DNA of 64,000 bases from Sphagnum compactum (Eukaryota > Bryophyta > Sphagnopsida > Sphagnales): the NCBI GenBank assembly GCA_965153455.1, contig OZ234498.1:1550001-1614000 (forward strand), in the 5' to 3' direction. The notes under the pieces were generated by a model. The model ran no database searches and was not told the DNA's origin. It saw only the letters and a program-made list of their open reading frames with translations. Shown here in pieces: positions 11,795 through 24,150 of this stretch. The translations under genes were made by a program, and so were the position numbers. Position 1 is the first letter of the stretch; every line of letters starts with the position of its first letter.

Positions 11795-14700
11795 CTACTT
11801 GACTTTTTTGCTGAAATATGGCCCAAATTTGGTGGCAAAGATGCTCTTTTTGGCCACTTTCTCACTGGGGAACTTGTATTGCAAAGCTTGTGCGAGTGTT
11901 TCTCGGTCCTTCAGGGTGACTGGGTTGACATTTTGAGATCTTGCATACGACTCTGACTTTGTAGACTCAAAGGTCTTTCTGCTCCCATTTGGTAGATTTC
12001 CTTTCACAGTGCCATTGCTGCGAACTGCTTGTATTGGTGCTTCAACACAAGCTTTGCGCCGCTGTTCACCATCAGCTCGCCATCTCCGAAGCTCCCCTTC
12101 AACAGCTGCCTTGGCAGACTCAGCTGCCTCAGCTCTTTGGATAGCGTCTCTCATTGCTGTTTGGGTTGACTCAATCAATTTCTTGGCTGCATCCATCTTG
12201 CCCAGCATCTCTTTCTCCATGACTTTTGCAGCATCAGCCTGCATCAGCCAGACAATTGATGTAGGATACAAGGTAGTCACAAAACTTATAGAAACCGTTT
12301 CAAAGAGTGAGGAAATGGGAGAGAAATGTTCTGTATGCAAACAGAGACACATCCATTGGGGAGACCAGCAGAGCAGGAGGGGAGGCATGAAGTTCTACAC
12401 AGAAATCAACCTGAGCCATAGCAGCTGCCACTCTCTTATTTGCCAACTCATCTGCTTCTTGCACCTTTCTAGTCATTGCCTTATACTCCTCATGGGTGTA
12501 TGTATCCTCTGGGCCCACTTGTGGAGTGTCCCTGTTAGTGCTTGCTTTCTCCTTAATATATGTGATCTGCAAGAAACCCCCATGATCAGTGTCCAACATT
12601 GGATTTTACCCTCCTCTCTTCAGGTAACTGAGATTGTGACCAACTTGAAGGGCCATTGTGAACTCTGATACAAGCATGCTCAATGCTTTGATTGCAGAGA
12701 AGTACACAAAATGAGCCTTATAGACCTAATTACTTATATAAGTTTGTATGAGACAAACCTCCTGAAGAGCCATAACCTCAGAAGCTCTGGCTGCCTCAGT
12801 CTCCATCAATGCTGCTTGCAGCCGACTTTCAAGAGTGCTGGTATGTGCCATGGCTTGCTCCAACTCCTGTCTTAGTTTCATGGAATCAATTGTTGCTTCA
12901 GCTGCTGCAACCTTTGCATCTTCTGCTTCAGTAGTCATCTGCCTTGCCAATACACTTCCACAATTATTTAATTGATGACACCTCAAGGAAACGGTTAACC
13001 AAAGATGGGAACCCATCATGTATTGTCACCACATACATCCAGGTGTGAAGATCAGAGGGGAGCATGTATTTGCCAGTGAAGAATTGCATACAAGAGAAAA
13101 TCACAGTATGATGGTTTTCAGGCCATTATCTTACTGTACTACATCCACTACAGGGCCCTTTGATTAGGCAATGGTTTGCAAATGGAAAGAACAAGTGTAA
13201 TCATCTTGACCTGCTGCAAGGCAGTCATTGAACTTGACAGAGACTCCTTGGCCTTTGTCAAGCCTAGAGCAGCAGCTTCCAACTCCACACAGGAATGATT
13301 TTGCACCTCCTCCAGCCTAGAAGTTGCTGCTTCTGCTTCATTCTTTGCATTCACAAGCTCAGCATTCATATTCTTCAACTCAGCCTTCAATGATGCTAAA
13401 GAGGCCAAGAGACAGATCTCTTGTTCAGCAGCCTTTTTCAGCTTTGCATTGACATCTTCAAGTTGAATAGCCATTGCCCTAGCCTGCAGAAACTAGATTT
13501 GAGTAAGAACTTCTGCCATGGACCAAGAAAGGTAAAACCAGGATTCTATTCTAACCTCATTGACTTAACATATGCACAATGCAATAGGCACCAAATTTCT
13601 ATCTGTAGATTAATGTGTTCAATAGCCATGATCCAAGCCTACAGAGACTTTCAGGATTCATGTGTGAGATAGTATGTCTGTACGGCCTTGGGACAAGACT
13701 GAGGACCATATTAGGACATGACAATAAAAATCATGATGAAATGTCTACAGGAGGCCCATTCTGATCTATATGGTAGTCCCTTTAGGACTTTCTTTGCTTA
13801 CTTCTGTTAGGGCAACTCAGAATATGAGAAAACAAGTCAATGGTATCCATCACTGAGGTTCTCCAGCCAGCATGAGTGTTACTGACCCCTTCTAAAGATT
13901 GATGACCCATCACATAAAAAGCAGAGTATGGTATTACTGCATGAATGTTCAACCCCTGTTACATCAAAGCCTGGTACAGAGACCTCCAACTAAGTAGCAA
14001 TAGAGTTATCTTAATCAGGAGAATGGAGGCCTGGAAATATGACCTGGATTGGTATGCTAAAAGGAAGATGATTTGTACAGCACCTTATCTGTAGCAACTT
14101 TGGCATCCTCAACATCAATCTTCATTCTCTGCAGACTTAAGTTTGCTGCCACCTCAGACTTCAGTGCCTTCTGTTCCCTTTCCTTAGTTGCTGAAATCTC
14201 TTGCTCCATCCTCTCCAGCTCAGCAGTAGCTGATAAAAGCTTAGCCTCTGTCTCTTTCACCTTAGCATTCAGATTTGCAACCTCAGCAGCTGCAGCATTA
14301 ACTGTATCTGCTGATTTCTTTGATTCAGCTGCTAATGCAGTGCTAACTTCCCTTTCTGCCTCCATATGGGACTCATTAGCTCTTAAGAGAGACTCCTTCA
14401 TTACAGACAAATCATTTGTCAGCTCATCCACTTTCTTTGCTGACATCTCAGCCACCATACTGAAGTGCTCTGCTTGTTCTTCTGCTAAGGTTTTGGCATC
14501 CATCAACCCTTGCATATGCTCCCTCATGCTCTTAATCTCACTCAGTGCAGTAGCCAGATCTGCGGCAGTGACCCCATACTGCATGTTAACTGCATCAAGC
14601 TCTGCCTGCAGTATTTCAATCTCCTTCCTCACAGTTTCCTGTTCAACAGCACTCTGCTGCTCCAATGCTGCATCAAGCTGAGCCTGCCAGGAACTGCCAT

Positions 14701-15516
14701 CAGATTCAAATGAATATTCATGTGTATTTTCCTTCTCTTCCACGTGACAATGGGTATCCTGGAGCTTCTTCAAGTCCTTGCTCTCAGAAGCTGCTAGCTG
14801 CTCCCTTGCTTTGGTTAGCTCACTGTGTGCAAGATGCAGTTCAGCTTCCAGAGAGGACATTCTCTGCCAAAGACAACAAGCCCACAAACCATTTAACTGA
14901 AGGTGCAACACCATTTTTTGGAAGATTCTCTGGAAACAGGTATGTGAAGGAGCCACTGACAACATGTTCTTCATTCCAACAGCAGATACACAGAGTTAAA
15001 AGCAAACTGAGAAAAAGGGTAGTCAGGTGAGGCTAGCAAGGTGTCTCAGGATCAAGCTAAAAACCAATGCTTACTGTTTAACAACTAATATCACAAGCCT
15101 AAATAGGTATTAGGTTTTCTCACTAGATTTCATCTTCAGAAAAAGTGCTCAATACTAAGGAAATGCACATGATATTAGAAGGTGTTGCATCACCTGGAAG
15201 GGCTATGACTTCATAACCAGAAATTGCAGAAGACAGCTGATGTGGTAATTACAGTGTAGAAACAATTTGTGAGAGACATTGAGCTGACTATGATCCAGAT
15301 GGTGTAGTTCTGTTCCTTGCAAAAATTACTAAACACTGCATGCTTACTGGACAATAATAAAACCGCCTGGACAAGCAGGAGTACCTGATCTGGGCTCGGA
15401 CCAATGGTGAAGTTGCGCTGCACCCTGGTAGAAGATCCCTCACCAAATATGTTGAGCGCATCCTTGACTGATGCAAAGGGAGCTGCTGTGTCTATCTCTA
15501 TTCTGGACTCTGTCAT
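11795..15516 (-). CDS. WEB family (DUF827) coiled-coil protein, six coding exons
   Basis: Members of this family include WEB1 and PMI2, cytosolic coiled-coil proteins needed for light-driven chloroplast movement; the role here is inferred from the family. Coding exons, in order, are 15516-15385, 14863-14084, 13483-13211, 12938-12759, 12566-12411 and 12238-11795. All introns are phase 0 with GT-AG ends, giving 654 aa. The N-terminus carries the family motif IDTAAPFASVKDALNIFGEG (residues 8-27). Residues 45 to about 570 are almost continuous Ala/Glu/Lys heptads. Near the end of the domain are EEYKAMTRKVQEADELANKR (exon 5) and GELRRWRADGEQRRKA (about 555-570), the most conserved DUF827 blocks. 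A basic tail of about 80 residues follows. The ATG at 15516 is chosen because the family motif starts seven residues later. A non-coding first exon probably lies at 16662-16790. Confidence 0.88.
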
Positions 15517-16661
15517 GACTACAAAACTCTCCTGCACATCACACAAAATGAATCTTTAAGACTTTCAAATCTGGGGAATTCATTCAACCTCAGAAGCTGG
15601 AAGCTCTCTCCTCTAGAGAATGTAACATAAGTCCATAGTAACGTAAAGAAAAGGTTTGGATTGGTTTGCCATCAACAGATCCCCGGATGCAGCTGAAGAT
15701 CTACTTCAATATAAATTATAGGAAGAGTTTGCTGTGATTCTTCATTGTCCTGCTCAATGTGACTTCACTACCAAATGACTTTTGAAAAGCATCAATGCCA
15801 CAATGGCTTGCTGGAATGCGCTGCAAAGCTCGTCATAGAAAACACCATAGAGGATCCCGAGCTGAAAACGCTGTGTAGAGCAAGCGGTGCGCTGCGGCAT
15901 GCCATGTGATTGCGACACATACTGTTGGCAAGGCAATCCCTGCACCTAATACAGTGAAGAATGTAGCGGTATGTTCAAGATGTGCTCCCAGCCCAGGGGC
16001 AATACGGTATATGTCCGCATCGAGGACGTGAGAAACCCCTCAAAAGCATTTCCCCTCTAAACGCATGCGCAAGGGCTGAATCCTTCACAGCACAAGACCG
16101 ATTTCCAGGGACGAAGATTAACCTTCTTATTGTACTCCTCTGCAGGATTACGGGGATCTGTTGACGTTTCGCCCCTCACAGAAACTCCTCAACTCCACAA
16201 CGAATGCTCGTCTCCTGCGATCTTCGCGATACCAACAAATCAGCAACAATGGAAGGAACTTCGAATGAAGAGTCAGCAGGCGGAGATCCTCTGCACGGAG
16301 GCAATGTCCGATCTAAATCACAAATTACTACAGGCGGGACGTCTCACCTCCAACGCCGCCATGCTCACCCGCAACCAAACAATGGACGGCAGAATTCAAT
16401 CTCAACGAAATTCGCGTACTAATGAATTCCGTTACCGAAAGTATTCAATTCTAGGAAGAGACGTCCGCATCAGCTGCTCCTACCAGGGCAGAACACAATA
16501 ATGCAAACCAAGAAACGACTGAAGCTACTACTCCCTGCATGTCGCCCCACATTCCCGTGGTAAAGGAGGCCCACCCCCGAAAAAACGCAACAACTGCGGC
16601 AGAATAAAGAGAAGAAAATTACAGTAAAAGTGAAGAACAGAGTAAGGATGGCAACAAGTAC

Positions 16662-16828
16662 CTGGTTTTCCCTGAGGATTGCGAAGCTTTCGCAGCGGTG
16701 TTGCAGAATGCAGGCGCGGGGGAGCAGAGAGCTCCGCGGAACGTAGTACAAGTGCAGGCAGGTAGGCTGCAGGAATGAGAGAGACGATGCGTATTAATAC
16801 TCCATACGTACGGTTACGTATATTATAC
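16662..16828 (-). promoter_or_regulatory. Probable TATA box and non-coding first exon of the WEB-family gene
   Basis: On the minus strand a TATAATATA-type box lies at about 16826-16818, roughly 30 bp before a likely start near 16790. Downstream sequence reaches a strong donor, AACCAG then GTACTT, with the exon ending at 16662. This pairs with the acceptor TGTGCAG just before 15531, giving a leader intron of about 1.1 kb that ends 15 nt before the start codon. It is inferred from motifs only. Confidence 0.45.
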
Positions 16829-16954
16829 ACATGTTAAAATACGAATCGATCATGCAGTTCATACTGGCATATAATTTTGGAAAAGGAAATTTTGTTTTAA
16901 TTAATACATTAAGGGAAAGCTATTTTAAATTTATGTTTTGCAGTGTTTTTCTTT

Positions 16955-17110
16955 CAGTTTTGTGAAGTAGCTGAGATGGCAACCGTCCATGAGCTGATTT
17001 AGCCAAATTTGGCTATGAAAAAAATAAGCAATGAAAAATTGAAACATCTGACGTTTCTGGCTACCTATTGTATAGAAATATGGCGATTTTAAAAAATAAA
17101 ATCGAATTGT
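16955..17110 (+). repeat. Interspersed repeat family R2, copy b
   Basis: Contains GTAGCTGAGATGGCAACC, TCCATGAGCTGATTTAGC and CCAAATTTGGCTATG, then TTTCTGGCTACCTATTGTAT, in the same order as the copies at 4664-5010 and 63090-63370. It lies just upstream of the WEB-family promoter. It is non-coding. Confidence 0.55.
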
Positions 17111-18780
17111 TTTTCTACTTTGGGAGTTTTTTTTTAAATTAAACAAAGAATTTGAGACCGTAAAGTTCCTAAATTGGACAACAGTGTGAAAATTCGCACC
17201 AAAAAAAAAAGGCCATTGAAATTTGAGATGACCTATCCATTGGACATAAGTATTTTTGATTGACTTGAGATAGGCACAACAATAATGGCTTTTAGTTAAC
17301 GGGAAGTGATGAAGTTGGATTAGTTGGATTAGGAAGTTTCAAGTCCAACATAAAAAGTTATTAGGCAATTGTTCGAAGACTAGTTTTATGTATTAAATGA
17401 CAATGTTGTAAATGCACATGTGTGGTGTTTGTGAGTGTGTTGGGGGCTGTGAGGGGTTTGATGTTAGAGAGAGTACAACGGCGTTTACGGAACCCCCCAT
17501 GAGCATAAACAGCCCTTGGGTAAGTACCAAGCAGAAGAGTTTCTTAGTCACATTTGATCCAAGAGCCAAAGTCGAACTTTAGGAATGGAACACTAATGTA
17601 AAGAACCTTCCCAAGGGGACCTGGTTTCCACCAATACCCATGATCCATTAGAGTGATGGGGGTTATAGAGCTGCTACACTTATTTGATTTTGTTATTCCT
17701 CTTCTTTGCAATATTTATTTGGGGTTTCTCATTTTAATTTCCTTTGGAGAGAAAGCATTTGCACAATGTTTGTGTGCGTATTAATGTTGTATGTATTTGC
17801 CAAAATGAATAAAATAGGAACAAAATTTCAAAACACCCTGAAAAAGCCAGGCCAAAATGTTAAGGCAAACCACAGTGTATCACAAACAAACGCCAAAAAC
17901 CCGACAACAAAAAATTCTCAGACTGCATGGGGAACTAACAAACAACGAAAGAATACATAGTGGCTCTGACCCCTTGTTGCAAGTTGAAACTAACAACGGT
18001 TAAAGTATATCTTTTTGTCGCATCTGCTTCATGCTAGGGGTGAAGGGTTTACAACCAAGGAGGTTATTTTGCAGCACCCATTTGTTTGTATATAGTCTGT
18101 TATCCCTTTATTCAATGAGTGTCCTCTGTTTTGTAGCATCCTTTTTGGGTTGAACAATCAATACTTAAAATGGGGCACCAAATGAAACCTACATCCTTCC
18201 ATGGTCTCTCTTCCTTTATGGGGGGGGGGGGGAGGGGGGGTCAGAGACCCATAAAACACTTTCCAAACAATAAATATAAATGCAGGACTGGGTAGCATAG
18301 AGCATTAATGAGCCGTCTGGGATAGTAATTTCAATTTTAGACTGTTGTGTTGATAAGTTTGAATACAGGACAGCAGCTTCTTCTTTCTTCTTTAATCATC
18401 CATCACCTTCCTTTTACTGCCGCTTCTTCTTTTCTGGTTTGCATGTGCTCTTTTGAAGCTTTGATGAGACCAAGTCTCAAGCCTTTGAGCTGGCAAACAC
18501 ACCTTACTAAGTACAGATCATATTATGGAGTGAGTTGATCTGCCATCACAACAGGCTTGGTTCTACTTTTGTGGCAGTGAAGAGAGGTCAGAAACACAAA
18601 AGATGTACTAAGCTAGGTCTCTAAAAGCCATTCAATTTCCATGACTTTTATGTGTGTAGGCTAGTGCTAAAGAAGAGTGGGTTTGTTGGGTTAAACTGTG
18701 CTCCTAGTACTCACACCTCATCAGAACTGAACTCAATTCTGCCATTCAGTTCAGGAGGTACAAAGGGATTATGGACTTGT
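17111..18780. other. Intergenic region with a poly-G tract
   Basis: No gene recognised. The 17460-17700 stretch is GC-richer and may be an old transposon fragment, but no termini are visible. A poly-G tract interrupted by one A lies at about 18220-18240. Confidence 0.4.
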
Positions 18781-18879
18781 TAACTGGTGAGAGTGCGCAG
18801 GTTACTGTGAATAGTCTTGGTGCCCAGAGATGGAGCACCAAGACTATTCATGGTAACCAGCATACTCAAGCCAGTTACC
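18781..18879. repeat. Hairpin-forming inverted repeat (R4 family)
   Basis: Two arms of about 43 nt (18781-18823 and 18835-18879) are near-complementary around an 11-nt loop. The inner 17 nt, including AATAGTCTTGGTGC and GCACCAAGACTATT, pair perfectly; the outer part pairs through GGTTAC/GTAACC, GAGT/ACTC and TAACTGG/CCAGTTA. The geometry resembles a small MITE or a microRNA-like fold. A diverged relative with a weaker hairpin is at about 41640-41750. Confidence 0.65.
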
Positions 18880-19430
18880 GGACATGATGGATTGTAACCT
18901 ATATTGGGGCTCAAGCGTATGAGACAGAGAAGAAGTTGAGCTACAAGGTTTAGCCAACTTGCGAAGAGGAGTGTAGAAAAGGTATTAAGGAGGTACGCAA
19001 ATGTCAGAAGGCAACAAAATACATAATATAACTGCAGAGGTCTTGTCCCATGATGCTGCCCATGTTAACAAGACTCTCCTTGCAATCCTTTATGTTACCC
19101 ATCACTCATCAGTACACCATCCATTGGAATCATGTTATGACTCACTTGTGGATGAATCACAGCTGAGTTACCAAGGTTTCACCTTCAGTCACATATGCTG
19201 TAAACCTGCCTCCTTGCTCACACCTCCTAGGTAACTAGTAACTACATATGTCAAGGGGAAAATATCAGAAGTACTTAGGTAGAGAAAGTAAGTGCTTACT
19301 AAGCAGGAAAGTAAATAGGCAAGGCAATTGGTTCTTACTAGGTTTAGTATATCCTTGTGAATGGTCAGTCCATAGCTGACCACCATGGCTGCATATGACA
19401 CAAGAATACAATGAAAAAGTGTTTGCTGTG
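18880..19430 (+). repeat. Interspersed repeat R4, copy a
   Basis: Continues from the hairpin. About 18945-19060 (AAGGTTTAGCCAACTTGCGA, then GGAGGTACGCAAATGTCAGA and GCAGAGGTCTTGTCCCATG) matches 41765-41890 in the same order. About 19110-19420 (CCATCCATTGGA, GATGAATCACAGCTGAGTTA, later ATACAATGAAAAAGTGTTTG) matches the right arm of the foldback element at 25123-25749 and its flank. It thus links the two repeat families. It is non-coding. Confidence 0.5.
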
Positions 19431-19963
19431 TGGGTGCCAGTTCACTCTGGTCAGGTGCATAGTATATGCTCTAGAGTGATGGAGGGAGACTTTCAAATGA
19501 ATTTCCCTTGCACATTCATCAAAGTGTTATACATATGTGGGCATTGATCAGCCAACCCATTGTGAACTGAGTTTGAGTCAGCTCACACAAACACTCAACT
19601 ATATTTCCTTTCCTAGAATATGAATTTCTTAATTTTGTTTTCTACTAATGCCCAAATTCCTAACCCCTTCAATTCTCTAAACCCCTGCAACCGGCCATAC
19701 TCCAGATTAAATCAGCTAATCCAGTTGAAAAACAAACATGTGTTAAGTAACTTTGACTGGCCATTTCACACTAACTTCTTTAGACTGCCAGACCTTGGGG
19801 GGAAAAAAAAGGCACCTTGGACTGCCAAGTAAGCCTTCTCTCATGGCTTGGCTAGACTTGTTAATGCAAGTACCTTAACTTACACATTGTTCACACCTAG
19901 TGCTAAGTCAATGGTAATTCAATTTTTATTTTATTTTATTTTTGCGTGCATTTACATATGTAG

Positions 19964-20062
19964 TGTTAAGTAGCATTGTCGATGTGGCATCCTTCAGATG
20001 ATGTTAACTTATTGTTAAGTAGCATTGTTGATGTGGCATGCTTTGGATGATGTAACTTAGTG
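19964..20062 (+). repeat. 49-bp tandem duplication
   Basis: The unit beginning TGTTAAGTAGCATTGT and followed by GATGTGGCAT occurs at 19964 and again at 20013, with a few substitutions. It is non-coding. Confidence 0.7.
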
Positions 20063-20649
20063 TTAGTATTTATAATAATTAACATCCAAACCTAACCAAA
20101 ATCCTAGGTTTTGAGGTCTTAACTCAATGTTATGTAAAATGTCAAAAAGGATCCTTTAACTCAATGTTGATTTTGGGGATTTAATTTGATATTTATCACA
20201 TTTAACATCATGATGATGATGAAACCTTGCCAAACTTCATAAAAAGAAGGTAGCTAAAAAAGGGAGAGAAAAAGAAATAAAGGGGCAAGGAACAAAGTTC
20301 GCGAGACACTAAATACCTCCCATTGAGCTCTATTCGACACATGTTTCTCTTGTCTTCTTGCACATGTTTTTTCAGCCTTGCATCATTCTACATAGAACCA
20401 CACAACACAATTTGTCATGTTCTTTTGTTCAGCAAAAGAACATGTCATGTTCTTTGTTTTACTTGAATTGATTTTTGTTTTGTTGAAGCCCAACAAATTT
20501 GAAATATGAACCTCCCAAACATATAACATGGTATTATCCACAAACATAGATTCATGCATTGAAGGAGGTATGATTTCTTTTCTATTCAAATAATTTCCAT
20601 AGTCAAAAAGTCAAACCCTGCAACAGAACCACACGGTTCTTCGTAGGGT

Positions 20650-23600
20650 TGCACTATCAGGCTTAAAAAGGGTGCCAAACAAAGCTTGATGGGGGAGTAT
20701 TTTGCATTTTTCCCAAAGTCCAAGTAGGCCACATAGAAATAAGGGAACCATTAAATACTAAAACCTCCACCACTGCATGAACCATATCAATTAAAAAAAG
20801 GGGAGGTAAACCCCATAAAGCTCCAAGCCTAAAATAACCTTCCCCTACAGTAATAGCCCAATTTGAAATGGAGGCAGTTTGTGTTTTTTGTAAATCCACC
20901 AACACTTTTTGTGTATTTAAGGGACACAACATCGATAAAGGAAGGATTCTGATGCCCGTTGTCATCCACGCCATGTTAACACATCAATGAAGAAAGTTGT
21001 TAGACTATTGGTGAAAACATTCAAAACCTCTATGGTGAGAAGAAAAAACACGTCTATTAAGTAACGGTCATAATAAAGTCTTTCTTTCACCTGAGCCACC
21101 ATTGTCATAGCCACCCCACGAGAAAAAGTTGCCCGAGATACCAAGTCTACTCTAATCGGGTCAACAATGATAACATCAGCCAATGTGCGAATGCCATCAA
21201 CTAATAGAATAATGTTAACTCACTGATGAGAAGACTCAAAGAAGGCGACAAAAGAACGTGGGTTTGCTCCCACAAGACATGAAAGTGTGCATCTTTTTCA
21301 ATGGGCGCAAAAACATTTTGAATGGCATCATGGGGTGCAATCCTTTCCCCACCATGGGCAGAATGGAGGAGGTCGATCCTGATGGGGTCTAACAATTAGC
21401 CACAGATATAATGTGTCAGACTAAAAGTCTCGCAACCCTAGCCTTGGGCTTGCGACCAAAGCAAGGGCTTGCAAGGGTGCGGGCCAAGAAGAGGCCTGGG
21501 AGTCACATCTTGTGCTCCTGGGAATGTAGGAGAGTGTGAGGAAATGTCCCCTCACATTCCTTAGGGAACTCCCACTTTGGGAGTTGGAGTCCTGATGGAT
21601 TCCCGAATCTTCAAAGATCGATTGTGGGGGTCAAAACTCAATGGATCGAAGAGTCTTTTATATCAATGAAAAGCTCTTAGAACGTAGATGTCTAAAATGG
21701 GCTCACATGACTCATTTGGACAGTTATAACACAAGTTATGTTCAAAAGAAAGGCCGGGAGTCAAACTGGCAGTTTGATTCCCGACCATTAAAAGTCAGGA
21801 ATCGACCCGATTTCCGTGCATGCAGGTAGCGTGCGGCATACCATTGGAAAGCTCTTGACGAAGGATACAAATTTGCTTCATACCTCATCTCAATCGGAGG
21901 TCTGTGCGCAGAGTTATGAGTCCCTAAAGTCGCGGAAAGCCCAGCGATGGGAATTTCGAGACTCCCACTTGGGAGTCCCGGGACAAAAAGCCATTTGGGT
22001 GTAGGCCCCGTGGGCAGGCACAGAGTATACTATATGGGGAAGGTGGTGGCTTCCCCTGAGTCCGGGCCGTGGTGAGTCTTGTGAGTCCAAGTTGCTCGTG
22101 GCCTGTCCTAGCACCAAAAGTGCTCCAACCATGCACTAACCAACTTGTTGTTTGATTTTGTGCAAATCCGTGCGAGTGATTGTTAGCTTGCCAATTTTTC
22201 CTAGTCCCATCCCGGAGCTCCAGCACGCCCCTCTACCCCCCAGAATACTGCGAGCCAAGGAACGTGCCCCAACCCCTTACTTTTTCGATATTTTCAAACT
22301 AGGTTCATATTTGAGTCTATCAAGGGGCTTGGGAGTGCGTCATAGCCAAAGTATGGGAAAGGCTTAACTTAATCTGCAACGCAAAAGAGAAAACATCTGA
22401 ACATAGATAAAAACATGGGATGATAAGGTAAACAGATAACCAAGCTCTCGCACCAAGCCCTGCACAAAACCTTAAGCACACCCAATGTGAGTCAGAAGAC
22501 ATGTCAAGGACGATGCTAGAAAAAGAATGGTCATGCAGTCTCTTTGAAATAGTCTCCTGAAGTCAATCTACACCCCTTTCTGCAAGCGACTCAAATGGGG
22601 ATAGACATGTTATAGCCGGAATAAAAAGCTTTCAAAATAACTTCAAGTGTGCATGGAAGGGGAGAAAACCCAAATTATTTGCCCCAATAGCCTCAATTAA
22701 GAATGGATGTGAAACCAACAAGAATTTTAAAAACAATGACATGCACTATTAATGCCCAACTTCCCATGTAAGTTGTCGGTGCAATGGTTTCTACAAAAAT
22801 GAAGCCTATCCTTCCATTAAAAATGGAAAGTGAAACTTGTTGATGCACCAAAAGGGCCTTTGGACACTCAAGAGAACCGGGGCTTAAAAGCCTTTTGAAA
22901 ACCTACATGAAAGTCAAATCGAAATAAACAAGTTGGCATCAAAAGTTCGATAGGGGTGAGAAAGCACGACAATTAGACAACTATACCCACAGAAGCTAGC
23001 TGGGAAGTAAAATGGTCAAAATTGAAAGGGATAAGGGAAACATGGCCGAGGATGTGAATGTCATTGACCAACGAAAGGAAAAGACATGAAGGAAAAGTAG
23101 CAAAAGAGACTCGTAAGGCACAAAAATGAACAAGAAAAAAAAAAGGCCCAACAAATGGGTCACCTTGACAAGTGCCCACAAATGAAAGGATAATAAACAG
23201 TCCCCCCCCCAAGAGAATGATGATTAGAAAACAAGGGCATAAAAAAAAATGGACAAAAAAGAATAACAAAGACAATTGGCCTTTTGTTGCATAAAGTTTT
23301 TGGAAGATGGCCTTATGCGAGATGGAATTAAAAGCGTTTGCCACATCCACTTGCAACACCACCCAATCGGGGTGGACATTTAAAGCAACTCGAATACTGT
23401 GCACCACCACTTCACATCTACCCTTAATTGCCATGCCAATTGATGAAACAACAAATGAAAAGAGAACGTATTTCAAAGTTAAAAACATAAAGCTCTATTG
23501 ACCAGTTCATAGAGGACCTCACCCACTATAATTAGTTTAATGCCACCCGAGGGCTTGGCCAAAGCCAAAAACCTAATGACATCAAGGACGTGAGCAATGG

Positions 23601-24150
23601 ACCCTAGGAAACGACCCATGGCAATATGGGAATTCAACTAATGAAGTTGAATGAAATTGCTGGCAAAATCCTCACGGTCAAAAACATCCAAAGATGTTCA
23701 AAAACCATGCTAGAAGGTCCCCTTGTGGAAAGATGGGACAAGCACATGAAAACTAACCTAAGAGAATCCAAGGATAACTCTAGGTCTTTGTCCAGTTGAA
23801 AGTTCGTAAAAAAATCAGAGTAAGGAGAAGGTGAACCAAAAAGGTGGAGAGCCTACAAAGTTAAAATGGTTTCTAAGGAAACAAAAGCTAAGGTCAAAGG
23901 GGTAAGGGCCCTTGCTACATGAGCACACTCTTCAGCATATTAAAGTTAAATTCCACCCAAGCCGCTTAAAAGGGGCAAGCAAGAAGCAGAACCCGAAGGG
24001 AGCATGGGCATCGAAGGACTTTGGTCCAAGGCAAAGCTGCGATAAACGCTTGTGCCCAAAGAAAATGTTCCACCTAAAAATCTTCCAAATCTCTCAACAA
24101 AATCGAGCCCTAGTCTTTTGGTGCTTGGCTAAATGGAGAAGATAAGACGC
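20650..24150 (-). mobile_element. Degenerate non-LTR retrotransposon (LINE-like) with reverse transcriptase remnants
   Basis: Read on the minus strand, the order is: a leader segment (about 24130-23490) ending in a stretch like RFLALAKPSGG; reverse transcriptase (23488-22973) with motif A LQVDVANAFNSISHKAIFQK, motif B GTCQGDP and motif C reduced to LVNDIHILG; a connecting region broken by stops and frameshifts; then ERIAPHDAIQNVFAPIEKDA (about 21350-21290), a segment with ADVIIVDPIRVDLVSRA and VAQVKERLYYDRY (about 21183-21000), and a C-terminal end at about 20663. From memory these blocks match one family of plant LINE-like polyproteins in this order; this was not checked by search. The reverse transcriptase frame is open for 171 codons, but the catalytic Asp-Asp of motif C is altered and downstream frames are broken, so the copy is dead. 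An insertion splits it at 21412-22325. Confidence 0.75.
21412..22325. mobile_element. LTR-like insertion nested in the LINE (possible solo LTR)
   Basis: The LINE-derived protein frame stops matching just after LAMTHSQAP (about 22320) and resumes at LDPIRIDLLHSAHGGERIA (about 21395). The roughly 910 bp between has no LINE similarity. Its left edge begins TGTCAGACTAAAAG, like an LTR start, and its right edge is near CTATCA. It carries GC-richer sequence, including GGAAAGCTCTTGACGAAGGA and repeated GGGAGTC words, and no long frame. Size and ends suggest a solo LTR, but I could not find a clean target-site duplication. Confidence 0.45.

Noticed and set aside
12009-14681. Long plus-strand frames at 12009-12668 and 14073-14681
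   Set aside because: They are antisense shadows of the WEB-family coiled-coil exons, which explain the sequence better through family motifs and splice phases.
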